Of a stretch of 64,000 nucleotides of DNA, positions 1 to 12,500 are shown in pieces. Origin of the DNA: Ctenosaura bakeri (Eukaryota > Chordata > Lepidosauria > Squamata > Iguanidae); NCBI GenBank assembly GCA_948474755.1, contig CAOLHI010001814.1, positions 289,647 to 353,646 of the forward strand. The letters run 5' to 3'. The notes below the pieces were generated by a model, which ran no database searches, had not been told where the DNA came from, and worked only from the letters and a program-made list of their open reading frames with translations. How positions within the stretch are numbered: the stretch's first letter is position 1; each line of letters begins with the position of its first letter. A program made the position numbers and the translations under genes.

Positions 1-1593
1 TTATGTAATGTTATCCTGGGTTTAATAAACGTATTATAGTTGTTTTAAAACTGCCTCTGGTTTTCTCTATCAAGCCTGCATTGGAGTCAGGCCAGGCATA
101 CAATTACTCAACCCACACAACAACACGACCCAGGTCTACATTTCAGGAGGTCACACTAAAGTCCAGGAACTTACTCCAGAAAGTGAGAAACAAGAGCAGG
201 GTGAGTGGCTGGATTCCTAGGGGTGGACTTGCAAAGATCTGTCATGGGGACTAATATTTGCATATGAGTCAGCATGCTTTTCAGATCCTACTGTATATTT
301 CAGAAGATAGATGCCGTGTTTCCGTGGACCTCAGCAGACTGGACCTACTTAATACCCAGAATACATGGCGTTTTAGGCATGCACCCTTTAGAAAACATTT
401 CAAGACTGAGTTAAAAGAAACATTGAATGAAGCTTTAGAGCAGTGGGCACACAGGATTTTCATCATATCAGAAGACACAATGTAGGGCAATACATATTTT
501 CCTTTCATGGGTCATGCAAATACCCCCCGATCAGCTTCCAAACCATTTCATTTGTATCTACAAAACTCGTCTTGTTCAGGCTAAATTTGTTCTGTTCATT
601 TATATGGATTTAATTGGGGTGGTTTGCAGTCCTAGGGAGCTCCTCTTGGTCTGACAAATATCTTTAATACTTCATCTGGAAAGACATCAACTAATTCTTT
701 TGTGTCACTTAAAGTTTGTAAACAGATATGGAGTTCAGACGGATATAGTGTGAAAACATATAAACGGCTGTACTTTGGAAGAATTTTTTTTCCCAAGTTT
801 GAAGTGACCACTTCACTTTGAAGAACCACAACCTGCCTTTTTAAGACCTCCTTTTTCTCATGGTTCCATTGTTTGGAAGGGATGTTGAATCATTACCAAT
901 TCATGACATTTGCTCTCCCACTGAGTAGAACACCAAAGAAGATTTCAGTTGAGAGGAGATAAATAGGGGTTTTTACCCCTTTCATTTGCTCATTGAATTA
1001 GTCACACTAAGAAGGTGATTGCCTTAGCTGCAATTTTCATCTCAGCTACGACTGCACTTTCTCCAATTCCTTGGAGATTTCTAGGTAGACCAAGCAGAAA
1101 ACAAGCAAGAAAGAAGACTGAAGAAAACAAAGTGCTCTGATGCTGTAGATTCCCACTAGTCATCATTGAAAGCAGTGTACAAGCCTGTCCCAAAGCATCT
1201 GTGGGATTGAGTTTGAACTGGACTAGGTAATTTGAATTTCTTTCCCACTGGGAAAAAAATGAACCATTTTCACCTTGGTTTGTCCTACTAATTTCTGTGG
1301 AAACTGAGTTCAAACAGTTTAGTCCAGATCCACCCAAGGACTACATAACCTGAAATTCTGAGTCACTGTCTCTCCTGCAATTATCAAAACAACCATGATT
1401 ATTTCTATTTCTTCTTACTGGCCTTAGGAAATTTATGCAGTACAAAATAATGAATTAAGAGTAATAGGTGCTAAAAATTCCCTTTGCTATATTCAAAACA
1501 GGACAGAGGCAGGCAAGTTCTCAATTTCCACATTTACATTCAGGCTGCTATATCTGCTGGGGAAAAAATAGCTATTGGGACGAGGCTGTGTTT
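1..1593 (+). other. Paralogous 5' flank of V2R unit A
   Basis: This non-coding block aligns by eye with the upstream flanks of unit B (from about 7372) and unit C (from about 19490). Shared landmarks are a run near 80 (AAGCCTGCATTGGAGTCAGG) and the segment near 1480-1590 that lies about 90-200 bases before exon 1 in the intact units. The short open frames inside it have no recognisable product. It ends where the L1 begins, so exon 1 is missing. Confidence 0.7.
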
Positions 1594-4320
1594 CTTTTTT
1601 TTTAACAAAAAAATTATTATTTTCCATAGCACATACAAACAGAGATATACATCACCATATCCCTTCTCCCCACCACACTAACCTATATTATTCTTCCCCA
1701 GTCAAGTCATTACTATCTTTTCCATAATGAATTCTCCATTTTTACACAAATACATTTTTGCCTAATCATCACATGTGTTTACATTTTTATCCAATCCATT
1801 ACCCCTTTCCATTCTCTTTCAAGGTTCTGAACAAATTTGTTTTTTAGAGAATATGCTAATTTTTCAGTCTCAATCATATCCAACACTTTTAGTTTCCATT
1901 CTTTGAAATTAATCACTATTTTTTCTTTCTAATGCTGAGCATATGTCAGCCGTGCCACTGTAATCAAATACTATATTGTCTTTTCATGTCTTCTAATCTC
2001 TCAATTCTGATCTAATATATTCAACAAATAAAATTCCGGTGTGAATTCAAAATTCACTTTACAAACTTTTTGAATTACATCATGAATTTCCTTCCAAAAT
2101 TTCTTTGCATTTTGACAAGTCCACCACATATGAAAAAAGGTTCCCACCTTCTCCCCACATTTCCAACACTTCTCATCTCCATTTTTTGTTATTTTTTGCA
2201 ACCTCTCCAGAGTCATGCATCATCTTATAGAAATTTTCTCTTAAATTTAAATTCAGAGTAAATTTTACATCTGTTTTCCATCCTTTTTTCCCAAGCATTG
2301 AATTCAATTGGATGACCTACATTTAGTCTTTTAATCATTGTCCTTTTTATTATGTCTGCTTCCATTTCACTATTTAATAGTGGTTTCTATAGTTTAGAGA
2401 TTCTCTCCTTTTGATGTTCTTTCAACAGTAAATCCAATTCATTTTTTCTCTCTCAAATCCATATAGTTTTTGATCCATTTTAAACCTTTCTTTTAATTGT
2501 CACCAAGGGAACCTATTTAATTCATGTCCATCAACTTTCAGCTCTTCTGCAGTCTTCATTCTTGGATTGTCTCCCTCCCATTTTAGTATATCATAATATG
2601 CTAATAATTTTCCTTGTTTTGTTGGGGTAATTTTCAACGCTTCCTGAGGTGATGTCCAAATTGGAAGTTTTATATAATATTTCTGCTTTATCTGTAGCCA
2701 AACTTTCAATTTCCGGATGCAACGATTACTTAATTCCTTATTTGCCACTAACTTGCTATAACACAAATAACCATGCTATCCAAATCTATTGTCAAATTCT
2801 TACAAATCTTTTGTCAATTATTTTTCTAACAAAATCCAGTCTTTAATCCAGTTTGAGCAACAGGCATGGTAGTATATCTTAAGTGATGGTAGATCTAATC
2901 TGCCTCTCTCTTTTGCATCCTGTAATATTTTAAATCTTATTCTTGGTTTTTTGCCCAACCAAATAAATTTTTGAACTTCTTCTTCCCATTCTATAAACAC
3001 TTTCTCATTTCCAGTTGTTGGTAGATTTTAGGAGAGAAACATAAATTTAGGTAATAAAGACATTTTAAAAGCATTGATCCTCCCCAAGAAAGACAGATTT
3101 AATTTACTCCATTTCCCCATATCATTTTTAATGTCTTTCTGTGTTTTTTGATAATTATTACCACATAATTCTTGATTCTTCTTTATGATAGATAATCCTA
3201 AATATTTTATTTTCTTGGTAAGTTGGCATCCTGATTTTTTTCCAACTCTATTTGCTCTTTTTTCAACATTTTCAGTGTCATTAACACCATCTTTTCCTTA
3301 TTAATCTTATATCCTGCCACCTGACCAAATCCTTATAGAATTTCCATCAACCTCTGAATTGATTCTTTTGGGTCTTCAAAAAAAATTACCACATCATCTG
3401 CAAAGGCACTAAATTATCAATTCTTCCTTTCTTATTTTCAAAACTTTTATCTCTGAATCCTCTTTTATCTTCTTTAGCAATACTTCCAAGACAGAAATAA
3501 ATATTAATGGTGACAGCTGACATCCTTGTCTTACCCCTTTAGAAATGGGGAAGTTGGCTGAAATATATTCATTTATTAATAATCTTGCAAACTCATCTTG
3601 ATAGATCATTTCAATCCAAATATAAAAATCATCTCCCAAATTATACTGTTTCAGTATCTGCTGTATGAATGATTATGAGACATCATTATTATTAGTATTA
3701 GTATTAGTATTATTATTATTCTGCATCAAGAAAAATCAATGCAGCTTTCTTCCCAGGATTTTTATTATAATATTCAATTGCATCAAGTATTATACTCACA
3801 TTGTTCCTCATAAGTCTGCCTGGCAAAAAGGCTGTTTTCCTCAAACATTTTGCCAACAGTGTTGCAAAAATTTTATAATCTATATTTAACAAGGAAATAG
3901 GTCAGTAATTCTTAACTTCTCTTATGTCTTTCCCTTCTTTAGGAATCAGAACAATATCTGATTCTCCCCATGTTTCGGGCTTACCATGTTTTTTTATGTC
4001 TACTATGGTTACTCGTAATAGTTTAATCAATTAATTCAGAATTGTTTTGTAATATAATGCTGTAAAACCATCCAGACCAGGTGCTTTATCAACTTTTGAA
4101 TCTTTAATAGCCTCTTCCAACTCCTTAGTTGTTATGGGTTTGTTCAACTGGTTCTGTGCTTTCTATACTTCTGTTTCCTTTAAGTATCTAGTTAAATCTT
4201 TTTCATATTGCTAGGGAGATATTTTCTTTGAAACAATTTGGCAAAATATATTTCAAATATTTGTTGTTATTTTATCATGATGGGTGATCAGCTTCTTGCT
4301 ATCTTTCAGTTCTGAAACCA
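1594..4320 (-). mobile_element. L1-type LINE, 5'-truncated and decayed
   Basis: On the minus strand, broken reading frames give LINE-1 ORF2 pieces in the expected order. A segment near 4090 contains KAPGLDGF, 3409-3639 contains the reverse transcriptase motif KGVRQGCQLSPLIF, 2818-3000 contains the IWLGKKPRI region, and 2001-2216 contains the C-terminal CWKCG...HMWWTC zinc-knuckle-like motif. A run of T at about 1595-1603 reads as the poly-A tail of the minus-strand element. Many stops and frameshifts make it inactive, and a short ATT/AGT triplet run sits inside at 3686-3722. The element occupies the place where paralogous units carry exon 1. The 3' edge near 1594 is good to a few bases; the 5' edge near 4320 is approximate. 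Confidence 0.85.
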
Positions 4321-5087
4321 AATTCTTTCTTTAAAAACTCCTGGTACCAGTGATTTCAGTTACAATATATTTTTCAGCTTGACTAACTTATTGTAATCAC
4401 TTTGTTAATGAGAAAGGGAGGCTCATTTGCATTCCCTTTGTTCCAGTTTTGCATATATTTCCAATCTATGCCTTTGCATTTCCATCTTCAACTCCTGTTT
4501 TTGTTACTGGTAGACCCTGCTGTGGCTTTAATCAGTAAGCCAGCATTATGAAAGCCAGAGATGAAATTCTTTATTGAAAAGCTTTCCACTTGCTTACCTG
4601 ATTTTTAATCTCTGTGTATGTGTGTGTGTCTGTGTGTAGTGTTAAAAGCATTAAACTGCTGAGAGAAAGAAATCCCTCCCATTGGCCTAAATCTTATTGT
4701 TTGTTCTGATTAGAGTAGAACCAGTGAATCAACTTGATTTACTTAAATGTTGACTCACCATTCAACAATTGGTTCAGATGGTTTACGCTGTTAACTAACA
4801 GGATGCCAGATGCTGACAGGGAGTAACTATATGGACATAAGAATTACATACTCAAAATAATATTCAAAATATTTTACCCAAAATAAATCTTCAATACTTA
4901 AAATAAATTTCTGGCCCATTCATTCTCTGGGCATGGCTTTTGCAAAAACTTCCATTTGGTGGATCTCAGGATTTTTGTTCAAAAACAGGGCAGACTCCAG
5001 CGGCCACAGTCCACCCTCCTTTATATTACACCATTTGGATGTCTGTTCCTTTCTTCAATCATTTCTTACCTCAAGGTGCATCCTTCT

Positions 5088-5513
5088 GTCATTTGTGTGG
5101 TGTGGCTGATAATGTCTCCACCATTTCCAGATTTTGATATGCCGTCAATGGCCAAAGAAATTGTTTTAGAATGTAATGAGGGTTCCCCTGTCATGTTCTA
5201 CAGTGCCCTTGGCTTTATGAGTTTCTTGGCCATTGTCACTTTCATCATGGCTTTCTTAGCCAGGAAGTTACCTGACAGTTTTAATGAAGCCAAGTTTATC
5301 ACCTTCAGCATGTTGGCATTTTGCAGTGTTTGGGTCTCTTTTGTTCCAACTTACCTGAGCACTAGAGGAAAGGACACAGTGGCTGTGGAGATCTTCTCCA
5401 TTTTAGCTTCTAGTGCTGGGCTGCTGTTATGTATCTTTTCCCCTAAGACCTATATTATTTTGCTGAGGCCTCAGTTGAACAACAGAGAACAGCTGATAAG
5501 GCCAAAGAACTGA
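5088..5513 (+). pseudogene. V2R unit A: 3' half of a 7TM exon fused to intron-1 sequence
   Basis: The frame is open from about 5088 to the TGA at 5511-5513 and encodes the last part of a family C 7TM domain: the loop with [11 protein letters not shown]5 ([18 protein letters not shown]), TM6 ([16 protein letters not shown]), TM7 ([18 protein letters not shown]), the family motif [10 protein letters not shown] and the tail ending IRPKN. TM1-TM4 and all ligand-binding exons are absent. The sequence just 5' (about 4340-5085) is not exonic: it matches the intron-1 sequence of unit C near 21880-23425. A deletion therefore joined intron 1 to the middle of exon 6. The upstream ATG at 4956 lies in intron-derived sequence, so the longer open frame is not evidence of a real protein. 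I call it a pseudogene fragment. Confidence 0.88.
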
Positions 5514-6436
5514 ATAAGTGAAATGTTCGTGGCATTTGATCAATTTAATCAAATTGAGATTAGTTCTACGGTAGGTAGCCATGGCACTTTAGGAATTCAT
5601 GATTAATTTTGTTCTGTTTCTCCAAGCCCCACCTGCATTTTCTTCCTCCACATGTTTTTTTGAAATCATATTCCATGATTTGGCTTTGCATTCCTCCACC
5701 TTATATACTCAGAAAATAAGTGTCCAGTTTCTAATGTATTTTGTCTAATGTATGAATTACCCCAACCTAGCAACACCCCCGTTTCTTCTCTATCCTTTTT
5801 ATCTCATGTTTAATCCAGGGTTTGACACAAATTAATAAAATATTTTTGCCTTCATTTCACATTCTTCCCTCTTTTTTATCAATAGCAGAGAAAGAGGGTT
5901 GTACATTTGCTCTGCTGGGGATCTTTTCCTTCCCAACCCTCACATATATATGTACAATTGTTCTTCTTTTTCCATGTGTTAAAACCATCCAAAAGCCAGA
6001 GGCATGGAACCTTTGGCTCACAGGAATTATATATAAAAAAACATTCATCAGGGTACTGGACTGGTTGTTCATTTTCAGAATTTGGGCTTAGATACCACTG
6101 ATAAGTGCTAGAGGGGTGGAATATCCAGAACACACACATCTATCTCACCTGGTGTGAGCCTGACCAATAGTTGTCTGATTTGGGACTGTGAAACAGGCTT
6201 TCACCAGACCTAGCTTAAAGGCAAGGAGGCAGCAGTGAGAGAAGATCTGAGGCTGAACAGGATGTAATTGATGCAGAAGCACTTTTTTGTGAGTGTCAGT
6301 CAAAGTTTTACTTTGATAAAAAGTATATTTTATATTTGAAGAAAAGTGTGGATTTCAGAAAGACAGAACCATTACTCAGAAGGGAACATTAACTGTGGTT
6401 TGGAGAAACCTAAACGAATAGAATATTAAAAATTAA
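5514..6436. other. 3' flank of unit A and spacer
   Basis: The first 250 bases match the 3' flanks of units B-D. The stretch from about 6055 to 6436 matches 19085-19480, upstream of unit C, so it belongs to the duplicated block. The part near 5750-6050 has short open frames on both strands but nothing I recognise. Confidence 0.5.
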
Positions 6437-6438
6437 TA

Positions 6439-7369
6439 CAGTCTTCCCTCCACATTTGCAGGTTTAACCATAATGAATTTGATTATTCACAAGGCATGCC
6501 CTTTCCTCCTCCCCCATTTTCCTCCCCCCATTTGCTTGCATTCCTCACCCTGGGCTTGTGAGGCTTCTGTTTAAAATGACATTTTTTTTTCCCTATCTGG
6601 GTGAACAGAGCCTCCCTCTCACTGCTGGAAGCTTGTCCTGTCTCCCATGTGGCTGTTTATTGGTCAGGCAACCAAAATTGTGAAGGATCTGGAATCCATG
6701 CCCTACGACGAAGTTCTTAGGGAGCTGGGTATGTTTAGTCTGCAGAGGAGACGGTTCAGAAGGGACATGATAACCATGTTTAAAGATTTGAAAGGATGTC
6801 ACATCAAAGAGGAAATGGACTTGTTTTCTACTGCCTCAGACACTAGGACAAGGAGCAATGGATTCAAACTACAGGAAAAGAGATTCCACCTGAACCTCAG
6901 GAAGAACTTCCTGATGGTCAGAGCTGTCCGGCACGAGAATATGCTGCCTCAGAGTGTGATGGAGTTTCCTTCTTTGGAGGTTTTTAAACGGAGGCTGGAT
7001 GGCCATCTGTTGGGAGCACTTTGATATGGGTTCCTGCATGGCAGTGGGTTGGAGTGGATGGCCCCTGTGATTTCTTCCAACTCTATTATTCCATGATTCT
7101 ATGCTCTCTTTGTTCCTACACCTTCCTTTTCAAGATGGCCAGCAGAAGTCACTAGAAGGGAAGAACTGCTTTTCTTCCTTTAAGGGGAAAATAATGGCAA
7201 GCCTTTTAGGTTGTCTTCCCCACCCCTTGCCACACACCAGGGCCAGATGCAAAGAAATAGAATGGGAGAACTCTGAAGTTGAATCGTGGGGGAAGGGTGG
7301 TTATTAGTAATTTTCTATCTTCGTGGGGGTTCTGTGCCCCTAAGTCTAACGAATGTGGAGGGGGAACTG
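6439..7369. mobile_element. Tc1/mariner-superfamily (Tigger-like) DNA transposon, non-autonomous, with a nested CR1
   Basis: The left end CAGTCTTCCCTCCACATTTG pairs with an inverted right end, which read in reverse complement starts CAGTTCCCCCTCCACATTCG. Both ends are flanked by TA (6437-6438 and 7370-7371), as expected for Tc1/mariner insertion. The paralogous position upstream of unit C, near 19460-19500, runs through without the element and supports the boundaries. I see no transposase frame. A CR1 3' end (about 6665-7103) lies inside. Naming it Tigger-like rests on the terminal sequence only. Confidence 0.72.
6665..7103 (+). mobile_element. CR1 LINE 3' end
   Basis: The frame ending at 7024 encodes the C-terminus of a CR1 ORF2: YDEVLRELGMFSLQRRR, then FKDLKG, then the end SLEVFKRRLDGHLLGAL. 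The following bases have the typical CR1 3' end, with GGATGGCCCCTGTGA and a terminal ATTCTATG-type octamer at 7096-7103. The rest of the element is missing, as is usual for 5'-truncated CR1 copies. It lies inside the Tigger-like transposon, so it inserted later. Confidence 0.88.
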
Positions 7370-7371
7370 TA

Positions 7372-9308
7372 TATTGTTCTACTGTGTTTAATAAACCTAT
7401 CCAAGTTGTTGTTTTAAAACTGCCTCTGGGTCTCTGTATCTGGCTGTCTCTATCAAGCCTGCATTGGAGTCAGGCCACACATAACAATACTGAACCCACA
7501 CAACAACATGGCCACAGGTCCTCATATAAAACATGACACTAAGGCCAGGAACACAAGCCAGAAAGGAATTAAGTGGGGAGACAAAGTGTCATAATTCCTA
7601 GGGGTGGAATTGAGACGATCTGTCAGGGGGATTAGTCTTTGCATCAGAGGCTATTTCTTCACTACATTGTTAGAGTGCTATTATTCCATTTTGAGTATCC
7701 TGTGGAATTCTGGGGTTTGTAGTTTACTGAGGCCAAAGAACTCTCTGGCTGAGAATTCCTAATGCCCCCCAAAAAACTGCAAATTCCACAGGATGTTGAA
7801 AGTGGAATAGTAGTGCTATAACAGTGTGGTGCAGAAATGTCTTGAGTCAGAATGCTTCACAGATCCTCCTGTATATCTCAGGGGATATGTGTTATTTTAT
7901 TTTGGATCTCAGCAGACTGGGCTCACATATGTATCCAGAACACATGGCATTTTAGGCATGCCACCTTTAGAAACAGGTTCATGAATGTGTTATAGAAATA
8001 ATACATGCAGTTTTAGAACAACTGGCACACCTGATGCTCATCGTATCAGAAGATACAATATACATCAATACATATTTTCCTTTCACACTCCATGCAATTG
8101 CCCGGGATTAGCTTCCAAAGAATTTCATTTGTACCTACAGAACTCATTTTGTTCACACTGAATAATAATTTGTTCTGTGCATTTATATGGTTTTAATTTG
8201 TGTTGCTTTACACTCCTCTTGATCTGAAAAACATCTTAAATATTTCTTCTGGAAATCCATCAACTAATTTCTTTGTGTCACTTGAAGTTTGTAAAAGGAT
8301 GTGGAGTTCAGGACGAGACAACGGGAAAACATATTAATGCTTCTACTCCCCCCCCCACAGTTTGGAAAAACCACTAAAGATTGAAGAGCACTAACTCCCC
8401 CCCCCCTTTAAGGCCTCTGTTTTTTCATGGATCCACTGTTTGGGAGGAAATCATTACCAAGTCATGACATTTGCTATCCCAGGAGGTAGAATATGAAAGA
8501 AGAGTTCAATTGAGAGAAGAGAAGCACATTTCCCCCCCTTCAGTCTCTTGGTGAATTGGTCACACTAAAAATGTGATTTCCTTAGTGTAATTTTTATCTC
8601 AGGTATGAATGCATTTTCTCCAATTCCTTGGAGATTTCTAGGTAGCCCAAGCAGAAAACAAGCAACAAGGAGGACAGAATAAGATTTTTAAGATTCTCTG
8701 GCCCATTTAAAGCTTATGATGTGAAAAAACAGATTCCCATCAGTCCGATCATTAAAAGTATTGTATAAGCCTGGCCCGAAGAATCTGGTGGAGCGAGTTT
8801 CAATTACACTGGGTGATTTGAAATTCTTTCCTATTGTAATAAAAAAACAAAATGACCATTTTCATCTTGGCTTGTCCTACTATTTTCTTGGGAAACTAAG
8901 TTCAAACAGTTTAGTCCAGACCCACCCAGGGGAGGCAGCTTCACATCTAACCTGAAATTCTGAGCCACTCTCTCCTCTACAATTATATAAACAACTGTGA
9001 TTTATTCTATTTATTCTTACTCTCTCCAGGGAATTTATACAGTACAAAGGAAAGAATTAAGAGTACTAGATGTTATAAATACCCTTTGGTATATTCAAAA
9101 TAGGACAGAGACAGGCAGTTTCTCAACTGTTAGCTTGCTGATAATTTTCGGATTCCACATTTACATTCATGTTGTTATATCTGCTGAAACAAAGAGACAT
9201 TGGGATGAGACTGTGTTTTTAAAATCTTATTTAACAGGACTCTTGATATTCCTGGAGAGCAAGCAATAGATGATATAACATCCCAAAAGAATGCCTTAAT
9301 ACAGGACG
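7372..9308 (+). other. Paralogous 5' flank of V2R unit B
   Basis: The block aligns along its length with 19490-21216 upstream of unit C, and its last part with 33005-33445 upstream of unit D. It carries no gene. A palindromic MITE (7649-7843) interrupts it; the corresponding positions in units A and C lack the MITE. Confidence 0.68.
7649..7843. mobile_element. Palindromic MITE, copy 1
   Basis: The left half (TTCACTACATTGTTAGAGTG, then GCTATTATTCCA) is mirrored by the right half with TGGAATAGTAGTGC and GTGTGGTGCAGAAATG. Units A and C read through the equivalent site (GCATCAGAGTCAGCATGC in C), so this insertion belongs to unit B alone. It codes for nothing. Its terminal pattern resembles hAT-derived MITEs, but I could not find a clean 8-bp target duplication. 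Confidence 0.75.
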
Positions 9309-9523
9309 ATGGTGTTAACGGTGCTGATATTTCTGCTACTGCCACATGACGTATGCATGCTTTCTCCAATTCGGTGTAATGTCAGGGGCCTTCTTCCAAT
9401 CCTTCAAAAATATTATCAGCCAGGAGAAATCAATATAGCCACAATTAATTCTCAAAGTCATATATTATCAAAAATGTTGGATTTTGATGAACTTCCCTCC
9501 CGTGCGCTCATTGATGACACTCT
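9309..9523 (+). CDS. V2R unit B exon 1
   Basis: This exon carries the start ATG, the signal peptide and the first strand of the ligand-binding domain ([13 protein letters not shown]). It ends at donor CT|GTAAGG in phase 2. The start is the ATG aligned with the second ATG of the ATGATG in units C and D. Confidence 0.88.
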
Positions 9524-12500
9524 GTAAGGAGCTGGATTTCCTTCAATAATTAAATGCATCACCACTAATTTTCTGTTACCATTGAAGAACTTCAGTATCT
9601 TCATCCATTTGGAAATATTACCTAAAGAATTGTATTTATGAACTTTTTTATAAAAATGATACAGCCTATCTCTTCTGGCAACATTCATAATCAGGCTGGT
9701 TCTATAGATAGGTTTTTCCTCTTATAAATTTAGTCTTATAAGTACAGAATATTTTTATTCACTTTGTAGAATGGAGTCATCTAAATTTCTATACATTTCT
9801 AGTTCTTGATGAAAATATTGAGTTGTATATAGAACAGAATGTAGAACAGAACAGAACAGAATGTGCATTTCCTTTGTTCATGGCTAACATGTATTTCAAG
9901 TTTATGCCTTTTTGTTTCCATCCATTTTCAACACCTGTTTTTATTATTGGTGGCCCTTGCTATAGCTTCAGTCACTAAGCTAACATTATGAAAGCTGTAG
10001 ATGAAATGCTTTGTCATAAAGCTTTCCACTTGCTTGCCTAATTTCTAGTGTGTGTGATATCTACAGGGTTAAAAACACTAAACAGCTGAAATGAAAAAAG
10101 CCCTCCTATTGTCCTCAATCTTATTGTTCTGATTAGATTCAGAGAATCAATTACTTTACCCAAGTGTTGACTCCCCATTCAACAATTGATTCAGTGGATC
10201 TACACACTTGACAGGATGCCAGACACCCAAAAGTAGTGAAGATGTGTACGGAAATCTTGCCTTGTGCATCACACTTTAAGTGAAGATGCACTGAGGTTGT
10301 GTACATGTCCATGGTATGAATCTGGGTTTAAATATTGCATACGCTTGTGTATGTGTACTAAGGAGAAGACTTAAATCAGACTCGTATTCAGAGTAGTAAA
10401 AAAAAAAAACCTGATATCATTCCCAGTGTAGGGGTCAGCCTTGCATAAATGGAGCTGTACCATATCTTATGGAGCAATAGCTTGAGTGAAAGTAAAGCGA
10501 ATTGTAATACAGCAATGGAAATCCACTGTAACCCACTGTGTATCTCCATTTGCAGTGTACTCACTCAGCACTACCAGCACATTCTATCCTTGATGTTTGC
10601 TGTGAAAGAAGTAAACAGTAACCCCCAGATCTTATCCAACATCTCCCTGGGCTTTCAGATCTATAACAGCCACTTCAGTGCAAGATCAACCTATCTCGCC
10701 TCTATGGAACTTCTCTCAAGTTGGGAAAGATTCATACCAAACTATAAGTGTGACCTCCAGAACAATCCTGTAGCAATCATTGGGGGACCTAACTCTAATG
10801 TCTGTGTCCACATGACACCCATCCTGGATCTCTATAAGATTCCACAGGTAAGCTCTGCCCATGGAACCGTGTACAAGCCTTGGATTTTACAGGTAGGATG
10901 TAGTCTGAGACAGAAAGAATCAGACAATACTTGGATTCTTTAGACTGACATTACTGAGATTGAAATAATGTGATGATACTTTATGATTCTAATGCTTCAG
11001 CTCAGAGAATGGGGAGAATGTGAAATTCTGAATTTCTAAGTGAATCTGTCAATTTGAATTATGTCCAAAGCAGATCACATCAGCCTAATTCAGATGTGGA
11101 GAAGACCGCCCCAGTCCAAAGCAACTTACATCAGACTAGGGAAGGGGGAGTAAGACAGTGTCTCTAGCTACACCATACAAATCATGACATGGTGTTAGGG
11201 AGTGGTGATTTAGTTGGATATTATAAATAACTGGTTTTTAACATGTTATCACCAGGTTTTAAGCTGTCTGTTCCAAAGTGCTTTCAAGCTGTTTCTGGCT
11301 TGCAATAAACCTAAGAAGAATCTCTCACAGGGTTTTTTCAACAAGATTTGTTTAGAGGGGGTTTGTCATTGCCATCCACTGAGTTTGAAAGAGTGTGACT
11401 TTCCCAAGGACATTGTGATGATGAACTCTCCCCATTATCCAGGCAACACAGTAGAAAGGGGATAGTTTCCTCTCCAGGTAAACAAGGGTTAATGAGGTGT
11501 GGGATGTAAGGTACACTTATTTGGGTCAGCATCACAGAAGGACATCAGAGATCATGAGAGATAATAGTCCAATCAGCAAGATTGCTGAGAGTGAGAATCT
11601 TCCAAGGTGAGAATCTTCCAAAGACTTTGAACAAGAAGTTATAAGAATCTCAAGAGATCACAAGGAACTGGGAGACAAGGAGAGTCACCAAAGAGGGACA
11701 AAGACAAAAGACTGGTTGTAGGCTGGGCATGGCTTGTCCAGGTTCCTGAGCATCCAGATATAATGTGAATAGAATAGGAATGTTTTAGCTAGACACTTTA
11801 GGGACTTATATTCTTATATACTTCTGGGTGAAATGACTTAGGCTTCCTTGTAACTTCGTAACCGCTAAGTAATGACTTGAGGAAGATGGCTTCATGAATC
11901 TTTTTCTAAATGTTTTGGCCTGTTTAGAATAAAAGTCTTTCCTTTTAAAGGTCTCCCCTATCCATCCCGTCTTCATGTGCCTTGCTCAGTGTTCGTGTAC
12001 AGATCAAGTTCCCCTCTCCTATAGAGGGTGGGAAAGGAAAGCTTCTGCAGTCCGAGGTACAAGTCTAGAGATTCTTTTCCCAGTAGCTTCTTACTGAGTT
12101 ACTGCATGATTGGAATCCAAATCAGTATGTGGTGGCAGTTTGATGATTTCCAGGGATCCCATTTCCTACTCAAAAGCAGGAGACAGCATTGAGTAAGAGA
12201 TTCCTTCCCCTCACAGTCACTCCTTGGGTTTGTACCGCTGAGTGGGGCTTTGAACACTGGTCTTCAAATTAATAGTCCAATGATCAAACCATTACACCAC
12301 ACTGAAAATATGCTGGAGCTGAGGCATTGTTCAAAGTCGTAAGGTTTCTGGATGAATGTGTTATGTTACTGGACCAAGGGCATCATGTCAGTCATTAAAA
12401 ATACAGAAATCTCAAGTTGAGTCGAGTCAGTGCATCATTTATGATTGAGTTGAGTCTGAGTCAAGCCACTAAAAAGACTTAAGTCCAACTTGAGTCCAAG

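Noticed and set aside
4956..5513. 185-residue protein starting at 4956
   Set aside because: The first 45 or so residues come from intron-1 sequence; only the part after about 5088 is receptor.
12216..12310. Possible tRNA gene
   Set aside because: The tRNA-like segment belongs to a decayed SINE and lacks a complete cloverleaf.
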